64,000 bases of DNA from Planctomycetota bacterium (lineage in GTDB: Bacteria > Planctomycetota > Phycisphaerae > UBA1845). The stretch lies in contig JAJRWX010000023.1 of assembly GCA_024276605.1 (NCBI GenBank), positions 17,538-81,537 on the forward strand. The letters run 5' to 3'. A program made the position numbers and the translations under genes. Positions 30,754 to 40,530 of the stretch are shown piece after piece. The notes below the pieces were generated by a model, which saw only the letters and a list, made by a program, of their open reading frames with translations, did not search any database and was not told where the DNA came from. Every line of letters starts with the position of its first letter. The stretch's first letter is position 1.

Positions 30754-30978
30754 ATGTTTTCAATCGACGGTCAAACCACTGTTCGAGAACTACTCACGAA
30801 GCATCCCTGCGCCTTCGACGTGCTCGTGTCATACGGCATGTGTCAGGATTGCAAGGACAATCCACCTCCCGTTCCCCTTGAGCATTTCGCCCAAAAACAC
30901 TGCGGTGGCGATCTCCACAACCTTATCGAACAAATCCAAAAAAAGTGCCAGGAAGGCATGGCCCCTTTTTCTTCTTAA
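30754..30978 (+). CDS. Small ScdA_N/DUF1858-like cysteine-containing protein
   Basis: MFSIDGQTTVRELLTKHPCAFDVLVSYGMCQDCKDNPPPVPLEHFAQKHCGGDLHNLIEQI; pattern resembles N-terminal domain of RIC/ScdA iron-sulfur repair proteins; 6 bp upstream of the symporter gene. Confidence 0.65.
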   Translation: MFSIDGQTTVRELLTKHPCAFDVLVSYGMCQDCKDNPPPVPLEHFAQKHCGGDLHNLIEQIQKKCQEGMAPFSS

Positions 30979-30984
30979 GAGGAA

Positions 30985-32529
30985 ATGATGCCTGAAACTA
31001 CTGTCGTGAACACAACCGTCGTTGGGGTGTCATTCGTCGTGTACACCCTCGCGATCGTGGCTATCGGGTTATATTCGGCTAGGTTTGCTAAACGAAGTGA
31101 TGAGGATTACTTTTTAGCTGGTCGATCGCTCGGGGGTTGGGTCGCGGCGCTGTCCGCCTCGGCTTCGAGTGAATCCGGATGGGTGACATTGGGACTCGTC
31201 GGCTGGGCGTTTGCCTCCGGCGTTCAAGCTTATTGGATTATCCCGGGTTGCCTGCTTGGCTTTTTGTTCAACTGGTTCGTCCTCGCCGGGCGTTTGCGGG
31301 ATCGCTCTATCAAGTTGGGTGCACTCACCATACCGGACTTTTTTTCGTTCAATTTCAAAGAGCGCTACCCACTACTCAGAACACTCTCCGTGTTTATCAT
31401 TCTTGCGGCTATGATGTTATACGTTGCGGCACAATTAGCTGCAGCGGGTAAGGCGTTCACCGCTACGTTTGACGGCGTGGACTATCGCGTTGGGGTGTTG
31501 ATCGGAGCCGGCATCGTGTTGCTATACACCGTCATCGGCGGTTTTCGAGCGGTCTGTTGGACCGACTTTCTGCAAGCGCTGTTGATGGTCGGCACCTTAG
31601 TAGCCTTTCCCATTTACTTGCTAGTGACGCAAGGTGGATACGGCTTCATCCAAGAGCAGCTTAGCACGGTTGATGATTCATTGCTGCGATTCACACCGGA
31701 TAAAAGCGGACCTGCGCTACTGGGATTTTTTTTAGGGGCCGGCGCCTTGGGCATAAATTTTGGCTATCCCGGCCAACCACATGTCTTAATTCGTTTCATG
31801 GCACTGCGCAGCCGAAAGGATGCGCTCGTCGGTGGTGTTGTGTCTATGACCTGGGGACTATGTGTGTATTGGGGGGCTGTAACTGTCGGACTGATGGCAC
31901 GCGCCATGACGGCGGCTGGCGCATCCTGGGGGCAATTGATGCTGGATCAAGAAACCTCCGGGGTTTATCAGGAACTTGGCCTGGTACTCTCAGCCATGCA
32001 CATGCTACCGCCGGTGATGGCCGGGATGGTACTTGCGGCTGTGCTAGCTGCGATTTGTTCCACGGCAGACTCTCAGCTCGTCGTCGCTGCTAGCGCCGCG
32101 GCTAATGATTTCTATGCGAGACTACTCAGCAAAAAACCGGGCGCTTCGCATATGCTGGTCAACCGTATCGTTGTATTGACGATCGGTATCGGCGCGGTTC
32201 TGTTAGTGCTCTACGATAGATCGGATGTGAAAGTATATGAATACGTGTTGTCCTACGGCTGGGCGATGTTGGGCGCAGCCTTCGGTCCGCAGATGATCCT
32301 ACTTCTATTGTGGAAGCGAGCGTCCTACGCAGGATGTGTATCCGGCATGCTCACCGGGTTTATCGTAGCCATCGCCTGGAAGCTTTTCTACGACCCCACA
32401 ACCACCGGCATCGAAGTATACAACCTACCGCTAGCCTTCGTGGTAGCATTGGTGGTGAATGTCATGGTAAGCTTGGTTATGCCATCGACAATCAGTGGAT
32501 TCGACGAAAAAGAAAAACAATCCAACTAA
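30985..32529 (+). CDS. Sodium:solute symporter (SSS family, PutP-like)
   Basis: FAKRSDEDYFLAGRSLGGWVAALSASASSESGWVTLGLVGWAFASG, FTATFDGVDYRVGVLIGAGIVLLYTVIGGFRAVCWTDFLQALLM, many TM segments. Confidence 0.92.
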   Translation: MMPETTVVNTTVVGVSFVVYTLAIVAIGLYSARFAKRSDEDYFLAGRSLGGWVAALSASASSESGWVTLGLVGWAFASGVQAYWIIPGCLLGFLFNWFVLAGRLRDRSIKLGALTIPDFFSFNFKERYPLLRTLSVFIILAAMMLYVAAQLAAAGKAFTATFDGVDYRVGVLIGAGIVLLYTVIGGFRAVCWTDFLQALLMVGTLVAFPIYLLVTQGGYGFIQEQLSTVDDSLLRFTPDKSGPALLGFFLGAGALGINFGYPGQPHVLIRFMALRSRKDALVGGVVSMTWGLCVYWGAVTVGLMARAMTAAGASWGQLMLDQETSGVYQELGLVLSAMHMLPPVMAGMVLAAVLAAICSTADSQLVVAASAAANDFYARLLSKKPGASHMLVNRIVVLTIGIGAVLLVLYDRSDVKVYEYVLSYGWAMLGAAFGPQMILLLLWKRASYAGCVSGMLTGFIVAIAWKLFYDPTTTGIEVYNLPLAFVVALVVNVMVSLVMPSTISGFDEKEKQSN

Positions 32530-32743
32530 TAAACATTTCCCTACTATGAATCGAATGAGGGCGAAGTAGGGCATTTACTGAGCATCAACGACTTTTTCCA
32601 TTCGAGTTACCAACAACTAATGACAGAATAATACGCATAAAAACAGCGAATATCTGGTTGGTTAATACTGTGCAAGATGGTATGCTTACGTTCGCATGTT
32701 TGGGCTATGATATCGGTTTGACCGCATCTGAAGGAGATACGCG

Positions 32744-33484
32744 ATGAACAAAATGATTGGATTGACGGTTGGCTTGTCTATGATCTGCGCCTACGCGCGG
32801 GCTGATGAAAAGCCGGCGGAGTCTGAAGCTGTCCAGATTCTGAAAAAGGTTGACGCCGCCGCACGTGCTGTCAAGGCCGTGAAGTATCACGTGAAGGGTA
32901 AAGGAACCGGATCCATTGCTGCGCGAGCCGGAGAAATTGAAGCTACCGTTATTTTTACCGGCCTCGTAGGCATGGCACCGGAGAAATATTTTTGTGACGC
33001 CCGTGTGAAAACGCCCGGGTCCAAGGAAGCTAAACACATCACCGTAGGCAGCGATGGCGAAGAATACTATTTACTCGACCATACGGAAAAAAAAGCCTAC
33101 GTGGATATTGACCCAGCGGTCTTAGGCCTCATGGGCCGCGTGCCGCAGAGCTTAATCATGATCGAATTTCTGCACCCCACACCGTTTCAAGATGAGATCG
33201 ATGGTAAGGCACAAAAACTCCTTAGCACAAAAACGATTGATGGTGTCGAATGCTATGTGATTGAAGTGGAATATAGCATGAATGATCGTAAGGCTGTATG
33301 GAGTTTTGGCAAAAAAGATTATTTGCCCAGGGAGCGATTAGATCAATTCGCTATGCCTGATGGCAGTAAAGCCGGGCAGTTGAAGGTGATTACCAATCTT
33401 GATGTCCATCCGAGAATCGACGATAGCATTTTCAAGTTCAAACTACCCAAAGGGTACACCAACATCGATGATTTTGCGCCTTAG
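32744..33484 (+). CDS. Exported DUF2092/LolA-like protein
   Basis: Signal peptide MNKMIGLTVGLSMICAYARA; AVQILKKVDAAARAVKAVKYHVKGKG ... YLPRERLDQFAMPDG. Confidence 0.6.
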   Translation: MNKMIGLTVGLSMICAYARADEKPAESEAVQILKKVDAAARAVKAVKYHVKGKGTGSIAARAGEIEATVIFTGLVGMAPEKYFCDARVKTPGSKEAKHITVGSDGEEYYLLDHTEKKAYVDIDPAVLGLMGRVPQSLIMIEFLHPTPFQDEIDGKAQKLLSTKTIDGVECYVIEVEYSMNDRKAVWSFGKKDYLPRERLDQFAMPDGSKAGQLKVITNLDVHPRIDDSIFKFKLPKGYTNIDDFAP

Positions 33485-33518
33485 TACATAGCGAGAAACT
33501 ATTTATTCAATGTCAAGC

Positions 33519-33553
33519 CCGATGCAACAGTAACAAGTCGCATCGGTTTTTTT
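33519..33553 (+). terminator. Rho-independent terminator between convergent genes
   Basis: CCGATGC (33519-33525) / GCATCGG (33540-33546) followed by TTTTTTT (33547-33553). Confidence 0.7.
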
Positions 33554-33569
33554 ACAACTTGATCGCACT

Positions 33570-34034
33570 TTACGCAAATTCATCTTCGCACAGCACATAA
33601 TCGCCAAGCGACATACCAAGCTTACGATAAGTCTGCTGCGCGTGCTGGTTTGTATGAAAAACATATAGACGAATACCGCACACGTCGGATCGCTTTTTCG
33701 CCAACGACCGAATGTGCTTATACAACGCACTAAACACGCCCTTGCGACGTGCACCCGGTTCGACGTAGACACTTTGTATCCACCAGAACCAACCATTGCG
33801 CCAATCGCTCCACTCAAACGTGACCATCGTCTGACCGACTACGCCGCCACCCAACTCAGCTAGGAAATACTGGCAACGGTTGGGATCACCCAGCGCAGCC
33901 TTTACACCCTCGTGAGATATCGCTTCGTCCAGATGCTTATCTTCAGTCTCCAGTGCCATCGCGCGGTTGTACCCGACAATGGTGTCAAGATCATGCATCT
34001 CAGCATCACGTATTAAAACATCAAAACTATTCAC
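33570..34034 (-). CDS. GNAT-family N-acetyltransferase
   Basis: VLIRDAEMHDLDTIVGYNRAMALETE..., QSVYVEPGARRKGVFSALYKHIRSLAKK, FHTNQHAQQTYRKLGM. Confidence 0.9.
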   Translation of the reverse strand: MNSFDVLIRDAEMHDLDTIVGYNRAMALETEDKHLDEAISHEGVKAALGDPNRCQYFLAELGGGVVGQTMVTFEWSDWRNGWFWWIQSVYVEPGARRKGVFSALYKHIRSLAKKRSDVCGIRLYVFHTNQHAQQTYRKLGMSLGDYVLCEDEFA

Positions 34035-34363
34035 GGCGGGTTACCTCCTGACAACGTAGCCGAATGCGCGTGATGTTTCGACGCGTATTTTGGAGAGATC
34101 GCAATAAAAGGCTTACCTAGCCATTTTTTGATGACAATCAGCTCGCCCATATCGTTGCCCTCCATCCAATGGCCAACGCCCTGCATTACATAACTCATCA
34201 CGACAAGACCTACCGGCCGCCACCAAAGTAACCATGCGTCGTCGATGAACTGTACGACGCCCAAGTACACAGCTACAGGCAACATGGGAATCCCTATCGC
34301 ATGAAGCACCTGCGAAGCCGGGTGTTGATGTCGGGCCATCCAATGTCTCATCCACGTAGGCAT
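34031..34363 (-). CDS. DUF962/Mpo1-like small membrane protein
   Basis: WMARHQHPASQVLHAIGIPMLPVAVYLG..., GHWMEGNDMGELIVIKKWLGKPFIAISPKY: HxxxxxxHxxGIP pattern of Mpo1-like/DUF962. Confidence 0.65.
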   Translation of the reverse strand: MPTWMRHWMARHQHPASQVLHAIGIPMLPVAVYLGVVQFIDDAWLLWWRPVGLVVMSYVMQGVGHWMEGNDMGELIVIKKWLGKPFIAISPKYASKHHAHSATLSGGNPP

Positions 34364-34370
34364 GATTTCA

Positions 34371-34432
34371 TCGTAATAGGGTTAACTACCGGTAACAAGC
34401 ATGGGGGCAGCGCACCACCATCAGAGCCGCAC
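34371..34432. repeat. 62-bp direct repeat, copy 1
   Basis: TCGTAATAGGGTTAACTACCGGTAACAAGCATGGGGGCAGCGCACCACCATCAGAGCCGCAC; copy 2 at 34531 has two mismatches. Confidence 0.9.
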
Positions 34433-34530
34433 AACCGGCGTCGCTGTCTTGTGTGGTTCACCGGACGGTTACAAGTGGATCACCATCATCGACTCCCCCA
34501 GGTCCAAAAAGAAGGACCTGGGTCACCCAG

Positions 34531-34592
34531 TCGTAATAGGGTTAACTACCGGTAACAAGCATGGGGGCAGCGCACCGCTATCAGAGCCGCAC
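34531..34592. repeat. 62-bp direct repeat, copy 2
   Basis: TCGTAATAGGGTTAACTACCGGTAACAAGCATGGGGGCAGCGCACCGCTATCAGAGCCGCAC. Confidence 0.9.
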
Positions 34593-34869
34593 GGCGCAAG
34601 CCTGCGGTCAGCGGACTTAAAAACGCCAACGCCTCTTATCTTCCCCGTCACCAAGCTCGTCCCGATGTACATCGGACGTGCTCTGGTCAGTGCAGCGACG
34701 AGTAAAACCCACCTAACCGGCCACTGACAACAAAAGACACAAAGTCAATTGCCATCCTCGCCAAACACTCGGCAACATCGTTATCCGATGCTATGCTACA
34801 CGAGCGTAAGGATATCCCACTGGGAAAAATGAATAATCCAAGACGACTGTCCAAAGGAGTCATACGACC

Positions 34870-36660
34870 ATGTTAAGACGATCACGAACCCATCTAACCC
34901 TGTCGCTTTTATTATTATGCGTACCAACATTTGGTAATGACGCCACCCGAAAAGCCGTTGATTCGGTACCGTCGGATGCGATGGCGTTTTTGTGTATTCC
35001 CCACCTCGCCACACTTGATGCCGATGTCCAACAACTCGTTAAAGACCTCGAACTTACCGCCTTTGTTCCACCACCCATGCAATCGTTGGTAGCCGCCTTA
35101 AAAATGAACTTACCCATGTTGGCTGATCTCGATGAAACAGGTCCGATCTGCGTTGTGGTCATGCCTTTTACCGTGCCCGCTGAAATCCAATCCAAAGTCG
35201 CCTTGATATTGCCAGCCGCACAACCAAAAACCATGATTACCACCCTTGGCGGTCAAACGGAAGAAGGCGGCGTTTGGCCGATCAATTTCATGGGGCAAAG
35301 TCAATTCGCAGTGGCAAAAGAAAAAGCCGTTATCTTGGCACAAACGAAAGAAGTCGCACTGGCTATCGCTCAAAGCAAAAGCCATTTAACCACCAAACTC
35401 AACCCTGATGAATTAAAAGTGATGGCGGACCTCGACATCATCCTTTGGATTAGCACGCAACAGGCGACTAAAGTTTTCAAGCCGCAAATCGACGCCATGT
35501 TGGCCATGTTTGCCATGATGCAAGCCCAACAAGGCGGACCGCTCGCCCAACAACAGGCTGACATGACTAAAAGTCAAGTCGATATGTTTGTACTTGGCAT
35601 CAAGTCCATCACGATCGGTATTTCCCTGAATAAAGCGGGGTTAGCTTTTCGCGCAGCCATGTCGGTCAATCCTGGAACTGAGCTGGCTTCTCAAATGAAA
35701 CTAGCCGACACCAAGGATGCGCTGCTTACCGGTCTTCCGCTAGGCAAGTACATACTCGCTGTCGGGCAGAAAATACACCCCGACCAAGCTAAAGCCGCCA
35801 TGAAACAAATAGACATGTACTTCGACATGGCCGGCGAGGTCGAAGGCGTTTCTAAAGAAAATATGACCGAGCTAAAGGGTATCTTCACAAACATTTTGTC
35901 AGATATTACATCCTATGCCATGACGATCGAAGCGTTGCCACCCGGCGATCAAGGTCTCATCGGTCTTACACAAGTTATGGAAACAACTGATGCGGCCAAG
36001 GTCGTCTCACATAGCAACCGCATGATTGCGATTGGCATGGAGGCCTTGGCTGCCTTGATGAAAAATGCTGATGAGGATTTACCTGCGCTTAACGACTTTG
36101 TGATACACGCCCCCAAAGCCGAATCGGGACCAGCCGGCCCCGTGGCACAGGTTCGCGTTGACTTCACCAAAATCGATGAGATAGACGACGAAGACCTGGA
36201 AGAGATGCTCAAGGTTATCGGTAAAGAAGGCCTCGTCATCCGCATGGCTGCCGCCGATGCCAAACACGTTGTCGTCACCGTGGGTGGGGGAAAAGCATAC
36301 TTTGATCGTGCCATCGCTACAGCCAAATCCAATCAGACACCGATGGCTAATGACGTGGGTATCAAAAAAGTAGCCACGCATCAGCCGGTTAGTCGCGCAT
36401 CGGTCTTGTACCTCGCGCTGGACCACGGTATGGAATTAGTCAATAACATCAAGACCATTGTTCATGGCCAACCATTACCCATGCCTGTACCCACAGTAAA
36501 CGCCCCCATCGCCCTCACTACTTCAGGTGGCGACAGTTGGACACGATTTGATTTGTTCTTCCCAACGGATCTTCTAATAGCTGCCAAAAACATCGGCATG
36601 GGTATCGCTATGGGAGGCGCGGCACCACCACCCGAACCAGCTGCACAACCCGGTTCGTAG
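34870..36660 (+). CDS. Exported hypothetical protein (596 aa)
   Basis: Signal peptide MLRRSRTHLTLSLLLLCVPTFG; long uninterrupted ORF with consistent codon use; no recognised domain. Confidence 0.65.
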   Translation: MLRRSRTHLTLSLLLLCVPTFGNDATRKAVDSVPSDAMAFLCIPHLATLDADVQQLVKDLELTAFVPPPMQSLVAALKMNLPMLADLDETGPICVVVMPFTVPAEIQSKVALILPAAQPKTMITTLGGQTEEGGVWPINFMGQSQFAVAKEKAVILAQTKEVALAIAQSKSHLTTKLNPDELKVMADLDIILWISTQQATKVFKPQIDAMLAMFAMMQAQQGGPLAQQQADMTKSQVDMFVLGIKSITIGISLNKAGLAFRAAMSVNPGTELASQMKLADTKDALLTGLPLGKYILAVGQKIHPDQAKAAMKQIDMYFDMAGEVEGVSKENMTELKGIFTNILSDITSYAMTIEALPPGDQGLIGLTQVMETTDAAKVVSHSNRMIAIGMEALAALMKNADEDLPALNDFVIHAPKAESGPAGPVAQVRVDFTKIDEIDDEDLEEMLKVIGKEGLVIRMAAADAKHVVVTVGGGKAYFDRAIATAKSNQTPMANDVGIKKVATHQPVSRASVLYLALDHGMELVNNIKTIVHGQPLPMPVPTVNAPIALTTSGGDSWTRFDLFFPTDLLIAAKNIGMGIAMGGAAPPPEPAAQPGS

Positions 36661-36753
36661 TTTAAGCATCGGGCGAATACATACGCTTGGCTTATTCATG
36701 CTATAACGCCGAGTTTCATGTAGCGCTGGGTGCCCCATTCTTCGCGTAGCGAA

Positions 36754-36818
36754 GGGTGGGGGAAGGAGGATTCCCCGAGACTTTTCTGATCATGAATCAG
36801 TCCCCCACCCTATCCTCC
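36754..36818. repeat. Inverted-repeat element (hairpin)
   Basis: GGGTGGGGGA (36754-36763) / TCCCCCACCC (36801-36810), with a smaller CTGAT..ATCAG stem inside. Confidence 0.6.
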
Positions 36819-37013
36819 GGAAAAGATGGTGCATCCCTTTCCAGCCTGCACGAGTTACGATGACGCTGCAGGCAAGATGCCTGCGCTATCAGTTTATAGG
36901 CCCTTACTCACCAACGCAGACAGGAATCAACACATACTGACACTACACTTTTACATTTTAGAGATATAATCACACGTCACTTAACGGATCATTATGCAAC
37001 GTATGAGGAAACC

Positions 37014-37748
37014 ATGGATACAACAGATTATAACAAACACACCAATCAACCGATGGGTACCTGTTCGGGGAAATTACGATTTTTGTGGAGAAACTGGCTT
37101 AAACCCATGGCTATCGTGCTCGTCGTCTGCGGCTCTTTTCGTTCAGCCGTGGCAGATTGGAATATCGTACCTACGGCCTCGATGAATCCTACGATCGTCG
37201 AAGGTGACCGCATTTTCGTAAACAAATTAGCCTATGGCCTACGCATTCCTTTTACCATGACCAAATTATCACATTGGTCCGCGCCCCAACGAGGCGATGT
37301 AGTCGTTTTCTTTTCACCGGAAAATGGACAACGACTGGTCAAACGCGTTGTAGGTATTCCCGGAGACCGGGTAGCGATGAGAAATGGACATGTCTATGTC
37401 AACGATCAGCCGGCATCCTACGCCCCGATCGATCAGGACATACTAAAAGATTTGCAAAGCGAGAAACGCCGGCAACATCAATTTGCCACCGAAATCATTG
37501 ATGGTCAATCGCACCCCATCATGATCGCCGATCAGCCAACGCCCTCGCGAAATTTTCCAGTAGTCAAGGTTCCCGACAACCAATACTTCATGATGGGTGA
37601 CAATCGCGATCACAGTCGAGATTCACGTTGGTTCGGATGTGTCAGTGAGAAATTCATAGTCGGACGCGTCAATTCGGTGGTCCTTTCTCTTGACGCGGAT
37701 AACTATCATCTGCCCAGATGGGATCGCTTCTTTCAACCACTTCCGTAG
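37014..37748 (+). CDS. lepB: Signal peptidase I
   Basis: VPTASMNPTIVEGDRIFVNKLAYG (catalytic Ser), GQRLVKRVVGIPGDRVAMRNGHVYVN (catalytic Lys), YFMMGDNRDHSRDSRWFGCV. Confidence 0.93.
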   Translation: MDTTDYNKHTNQPMGTCSGKLRFLWRNWLKPMAIVLVVCGSFRSAVADWNIVPTASMNPTIVEGDRIFVNKLAYGLRIPFTMTKLSHWSAPQRGDVVVFFSPENGQRLVKRVVGIPGDRVAMRNGHVYVNDQPASYAPIDQDILKDLQSEKRRQHQFATEIIDGQSHPIMIADQPTPSRNFPVVKVPDNQYFMMGDNRDHSRDSRWFGCVSEKFIVGRVNSVVLSLDADNYHLPRWDRFFQPLP

Positions 37749-37763
37749 AAGATGACAAGATAA

Positions 37764-38984
37764 TCAATGGGCTACGATGGACGACGTGAGTACATCCAGC
37801 GCCAATGCCATTTGTGGATCACGTCCTGAGCTATAGGGTAAGGGTCGCCGAACTAAAAAGTCGGGCTGGGTAGGGTGGTGCTCCAACATAAAACGATACC
37901 ACGGTAGCATCAAAAAACCGTCACTTCCCACACTGTTGGTACGTTGTACATCGACCGCCGTAACCTCACCGGGGGTTGGCGCCCCCACCAGCACCGCGCG
38001 ACCAGCCCGCCGCACGGCATCTACGACAATCTCTTTGGCGCTACGTGTACCGGAATCCGTCAAAATAACTACGGGCTTTTGCCATGGCGTAACACGGGGA
38101 ACGCCACCGGTTCGCGATCGATTACCCAACAAAAACCACATCGCTGCTTCCGTCCGACCACCTACACCATCACGAAAATCCAACAGTAAACCATCCACAT
38201 CATCTTCAACCAGCGACAATCGACGAAATACGGTCGGCGGGGCAAGAAGTGTCCAAATATGTGCATAGGCAAATTTTCGGTTGTCGTGTTCAACAATCCG
38301 CACACTCTGAATCATGGCTCGCTGAATCGCCAAAGCAAAGTTTTCGAGTATAGGTGTCAAAGTTACGTCATAAGTGGTTTTCGGATCGCGACGTAACGTG
38401 ACAACCACCGGCTGACCTTCCTTGTGCCTGAAAGAATCAACCTCGGCATATGCCTCACCATCAACAGCCACCAATTCGTCACCAACTAAAATACCGCACC
38501 CCACAGCCGGCGAACCTTCCAACACGCCCCGCACAAACCATTTTCCCTCAATGCGCTGCGTCACCAAGCCGACATGGGCCACCTTGACAGCTTGAAGATA
38601 TGGCTCCCAGTCGCCGCGCAAATGCCAATACGACCATTCTCGGTCGGTCATATACTGGAAATGTGAAATCTCCGCATCGTGTAACATCGCATTAAGCTCA
38701 CGCGCAAAATCGCTATGCGTCTTAGCCGACTTGATGCTATCTTGATATTGCTGTTGCAGTTGGCGCCATCGTTGAACCCCCACAAGACCCTTTACATGAG
38801 AGTTATCAATGCGCTGCATGACATCCAATAAACGCGCTTCAGCGCCTACTTCCGTAAATGTCTGCAACTGAGGACGTACGGCTGATTCTGCAACTGACTC
38901 GCTGCCACATAGCGAGATGGAAACAATCACCCAAAGCGCATTAAGACCAAATGATGAAAATGGCGTTCGATACAACCTCAGCAT
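37764..38984 (-). CDS. Exported PDZ plus S41-family peptidase (CtpA-like)
   Basis: Signal peptide; PDZ segment (GVLEGSPAVGCGILVGDELVAVDGEAY); S41 core (VILTDSGTRSAKEIVVDAVRRAGRAVLVGAPTPGEV). Confidence 0.8.
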   Translation of the reverse strand: MLRLYRTPFSSFGLNALWVIVSISLCGSESVAESAVRPQLQTFTEVGAEARLLDVMQRIDNSHVKGLVGVQRWRQLQQQYQDSIKSAKTHSDFARELNAMLHDAEISHFQYMTDREWSYWHLRGDWEPYLQAVKVAHVGLVTQRIEGKWFVRGVLEGSPAVGCGILVGDELVAVDGEAYAEVDSFRHKEGQPVVVTLRRDPKTTYDVTLTPILENFALAIQRAMIQSVRIVEHDNRKFAYAHIWTLLAPPTVFRRLSLVEDDVDGLLLDFRDGVGGRTEAAMWFLLGNRSRTGGVPRVTPWQKPVVILTDSGTRSAKEIVVDAVRRAGRAVLVGAPTPGEVTAVDVQRTNSVGSDGFLMLPWYRFMLEHHPTQPDFLVRRPLPYSSGRDPQMALALDVLTSSIVAH

Positions 38985-39200
38985 ATGAATCCTCTCCCCA
39001 CAATGCGGCGCGTTGCTTCTAGGAAAAAATATTCAAAAACAACCTTACAAAAATGTCATAGCAATTCAGGTACCGAAATCGCAATACGGCTCTCAGCTAC
39101 GACACCACATGATTATAGCGGATCAGACAGTCAATCCCAAGAAAAAAGTCTACCCACCAGAAACGACGAGCGCAAGCCATGACTCTCGCATACAAGCCTA

Positions 39201-40496
39201 TTACCCGGTCGTACCCTGTAAACCTGCGACATGTGTTGGTGATAACATCTCAAACTTATGCGCCACTTCAGTCGCACGTCCCGACAGCTTATCCTCTACG
39301 AATACCTTTAGAATATAATCGCCGGCTGGAAGGGTGGCCGGTAGCGTGACGCGCTGGGCCACAAAAAAATCGCGCCGCTGTCGCCTACAACGATCCACAA
39401 TTTCAGGCTGCTCGTCCTGCCAAACCGTCTTTCCGTCTTCCGTGAGCACCTCCAGATGCGTTCCAAGTACCGTGCGAAACATACCGTCCGCATCTCGACC
39501 ACTGCTTAGGTGATCGATCTCACTATACACAATGGTCTGTACACGTTGCCCGGTCACAAACGCGTTCAGCGGCATCTCCTCATAAATTCCAAAATTCGTC
39601 ACACTTTGACAAAAGACGGTATTCGACACGACAGGGTCCGCTTGACCAACGATCTTGGCGTGCAGCGCATCCAATGCCTCCACCGCGTCATCCGTTGGCA
39701 TGACAGGATTCAACAGCGAAGCATGTACCTGCTCTACGGCATGCAATAATGCACCCAACGTCTCCTGCACATCCAACCCCAGCGATGACAGCAAGGACGG
39801 ATCATCCGTAGGTTGAGCGAGCGCGAGTTCCACAAATTTCAGCGACCACACATTAGCCAACGTTGTGTCATCTTGAACTTGATCTCGAAAATATGACAAA
39901 ATGCGATCCTGCGTAAGCACTTCCCCCCCACCCGCATGCATGGGTTGATTTGATACTTCGTTAACCACTTCAACCGTCGGCATAACCTTCAACTGTGAGG
40001 CACTACGCACAAACACACGTTGAATCGCCGGAATAGCCACCGGACGACGTCCCACAACCGAAGAAGACATGGTGTCGCGAGCCAACATCGTGTCACCTTC
40101 ATATCGCGTCGTCGGCGTCAATACCGTCGAGCGAAACACCGGCTGCTCTCGCGTTTTTTCGTGCCCGGCGTGCTCATCTGCATGCCCAACTTTTGCGACC
40201 GGCAAGGCCGTTGATATAGTTTCTGTGGAGCCCTTGCCGCGGGCTGCATATGCTTGCGTACGCGCAAGAAATTCCTCGATGGCGGTGGACAACGGTTTTT
40301 CCACCTTCAACGGCGTAGACGCAGCCATCGTGGAAGAGGACTGCGGAGCAGGCGCTGATGACACATGACGGGTTTGACTCACTTGCTGGGGTCTAACGTA
40401 TGGGCCGAGAGCGCAACCACTCATGCCGGTTAACACCGTACCCAACACGATAACCATACCTACCTTAATACATCTTCCTGATCCTATGCACTGCAT
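39201..40496 (-). CDS. Putative lipoprotein, hypothetical
   Basis: Lipobox VLTGMSGC near the N-terminus; 431 aa, no recognised domain. Confidence 0.6.
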   Translation of the reverse strand: MQCIGSGRCIKVGMVIVLGTVLTGMSGCALGPYVRPQQVSQTRHVSSAPAPQSSSTMAASTPLKVEKPLSTAIEEFLARTQAYAARGKGSTETISTALPVAKVGHADEHAGHEKTREQPVFRSTVLTPTTRYEGDTMLARDTMSSSVVGRRPVAIPAIQRVFVRSASQLKVMPTVEVVNEVSNQPMHAGGGEVLTQDRILSYFRDQVQDDTTLANVWSLKFVELALAQPTDDPSLLSSLGLDVQETLGALLHAVEQVHASLLNPVMPTDDAVEALDALHAKIVGQADPVVSNTVFCQSVTNFGIYEEMPLNAFVTGQRVQTIVYSEIDHLSSGRDADGMFRTVLGTHLEVLTEDGKTVWQDEQPEIVDRCRRQRRDFFVAQRVTLPATLPAGDYILKVFVEDKLSGRATEVAHKFEMLSPTHVAGLQGTTG

Positions 40497-40530
40497 ACTT
40501 CACCATCCTTGGATATTCGCCTGTGTCGCC

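Noticed and set aside
34371-34592. CRISPR array
   Set aside because: Only two repeats 62 bp long spaced 160 bp apart; no third unit, no regular spacers, no cas genes in the window.
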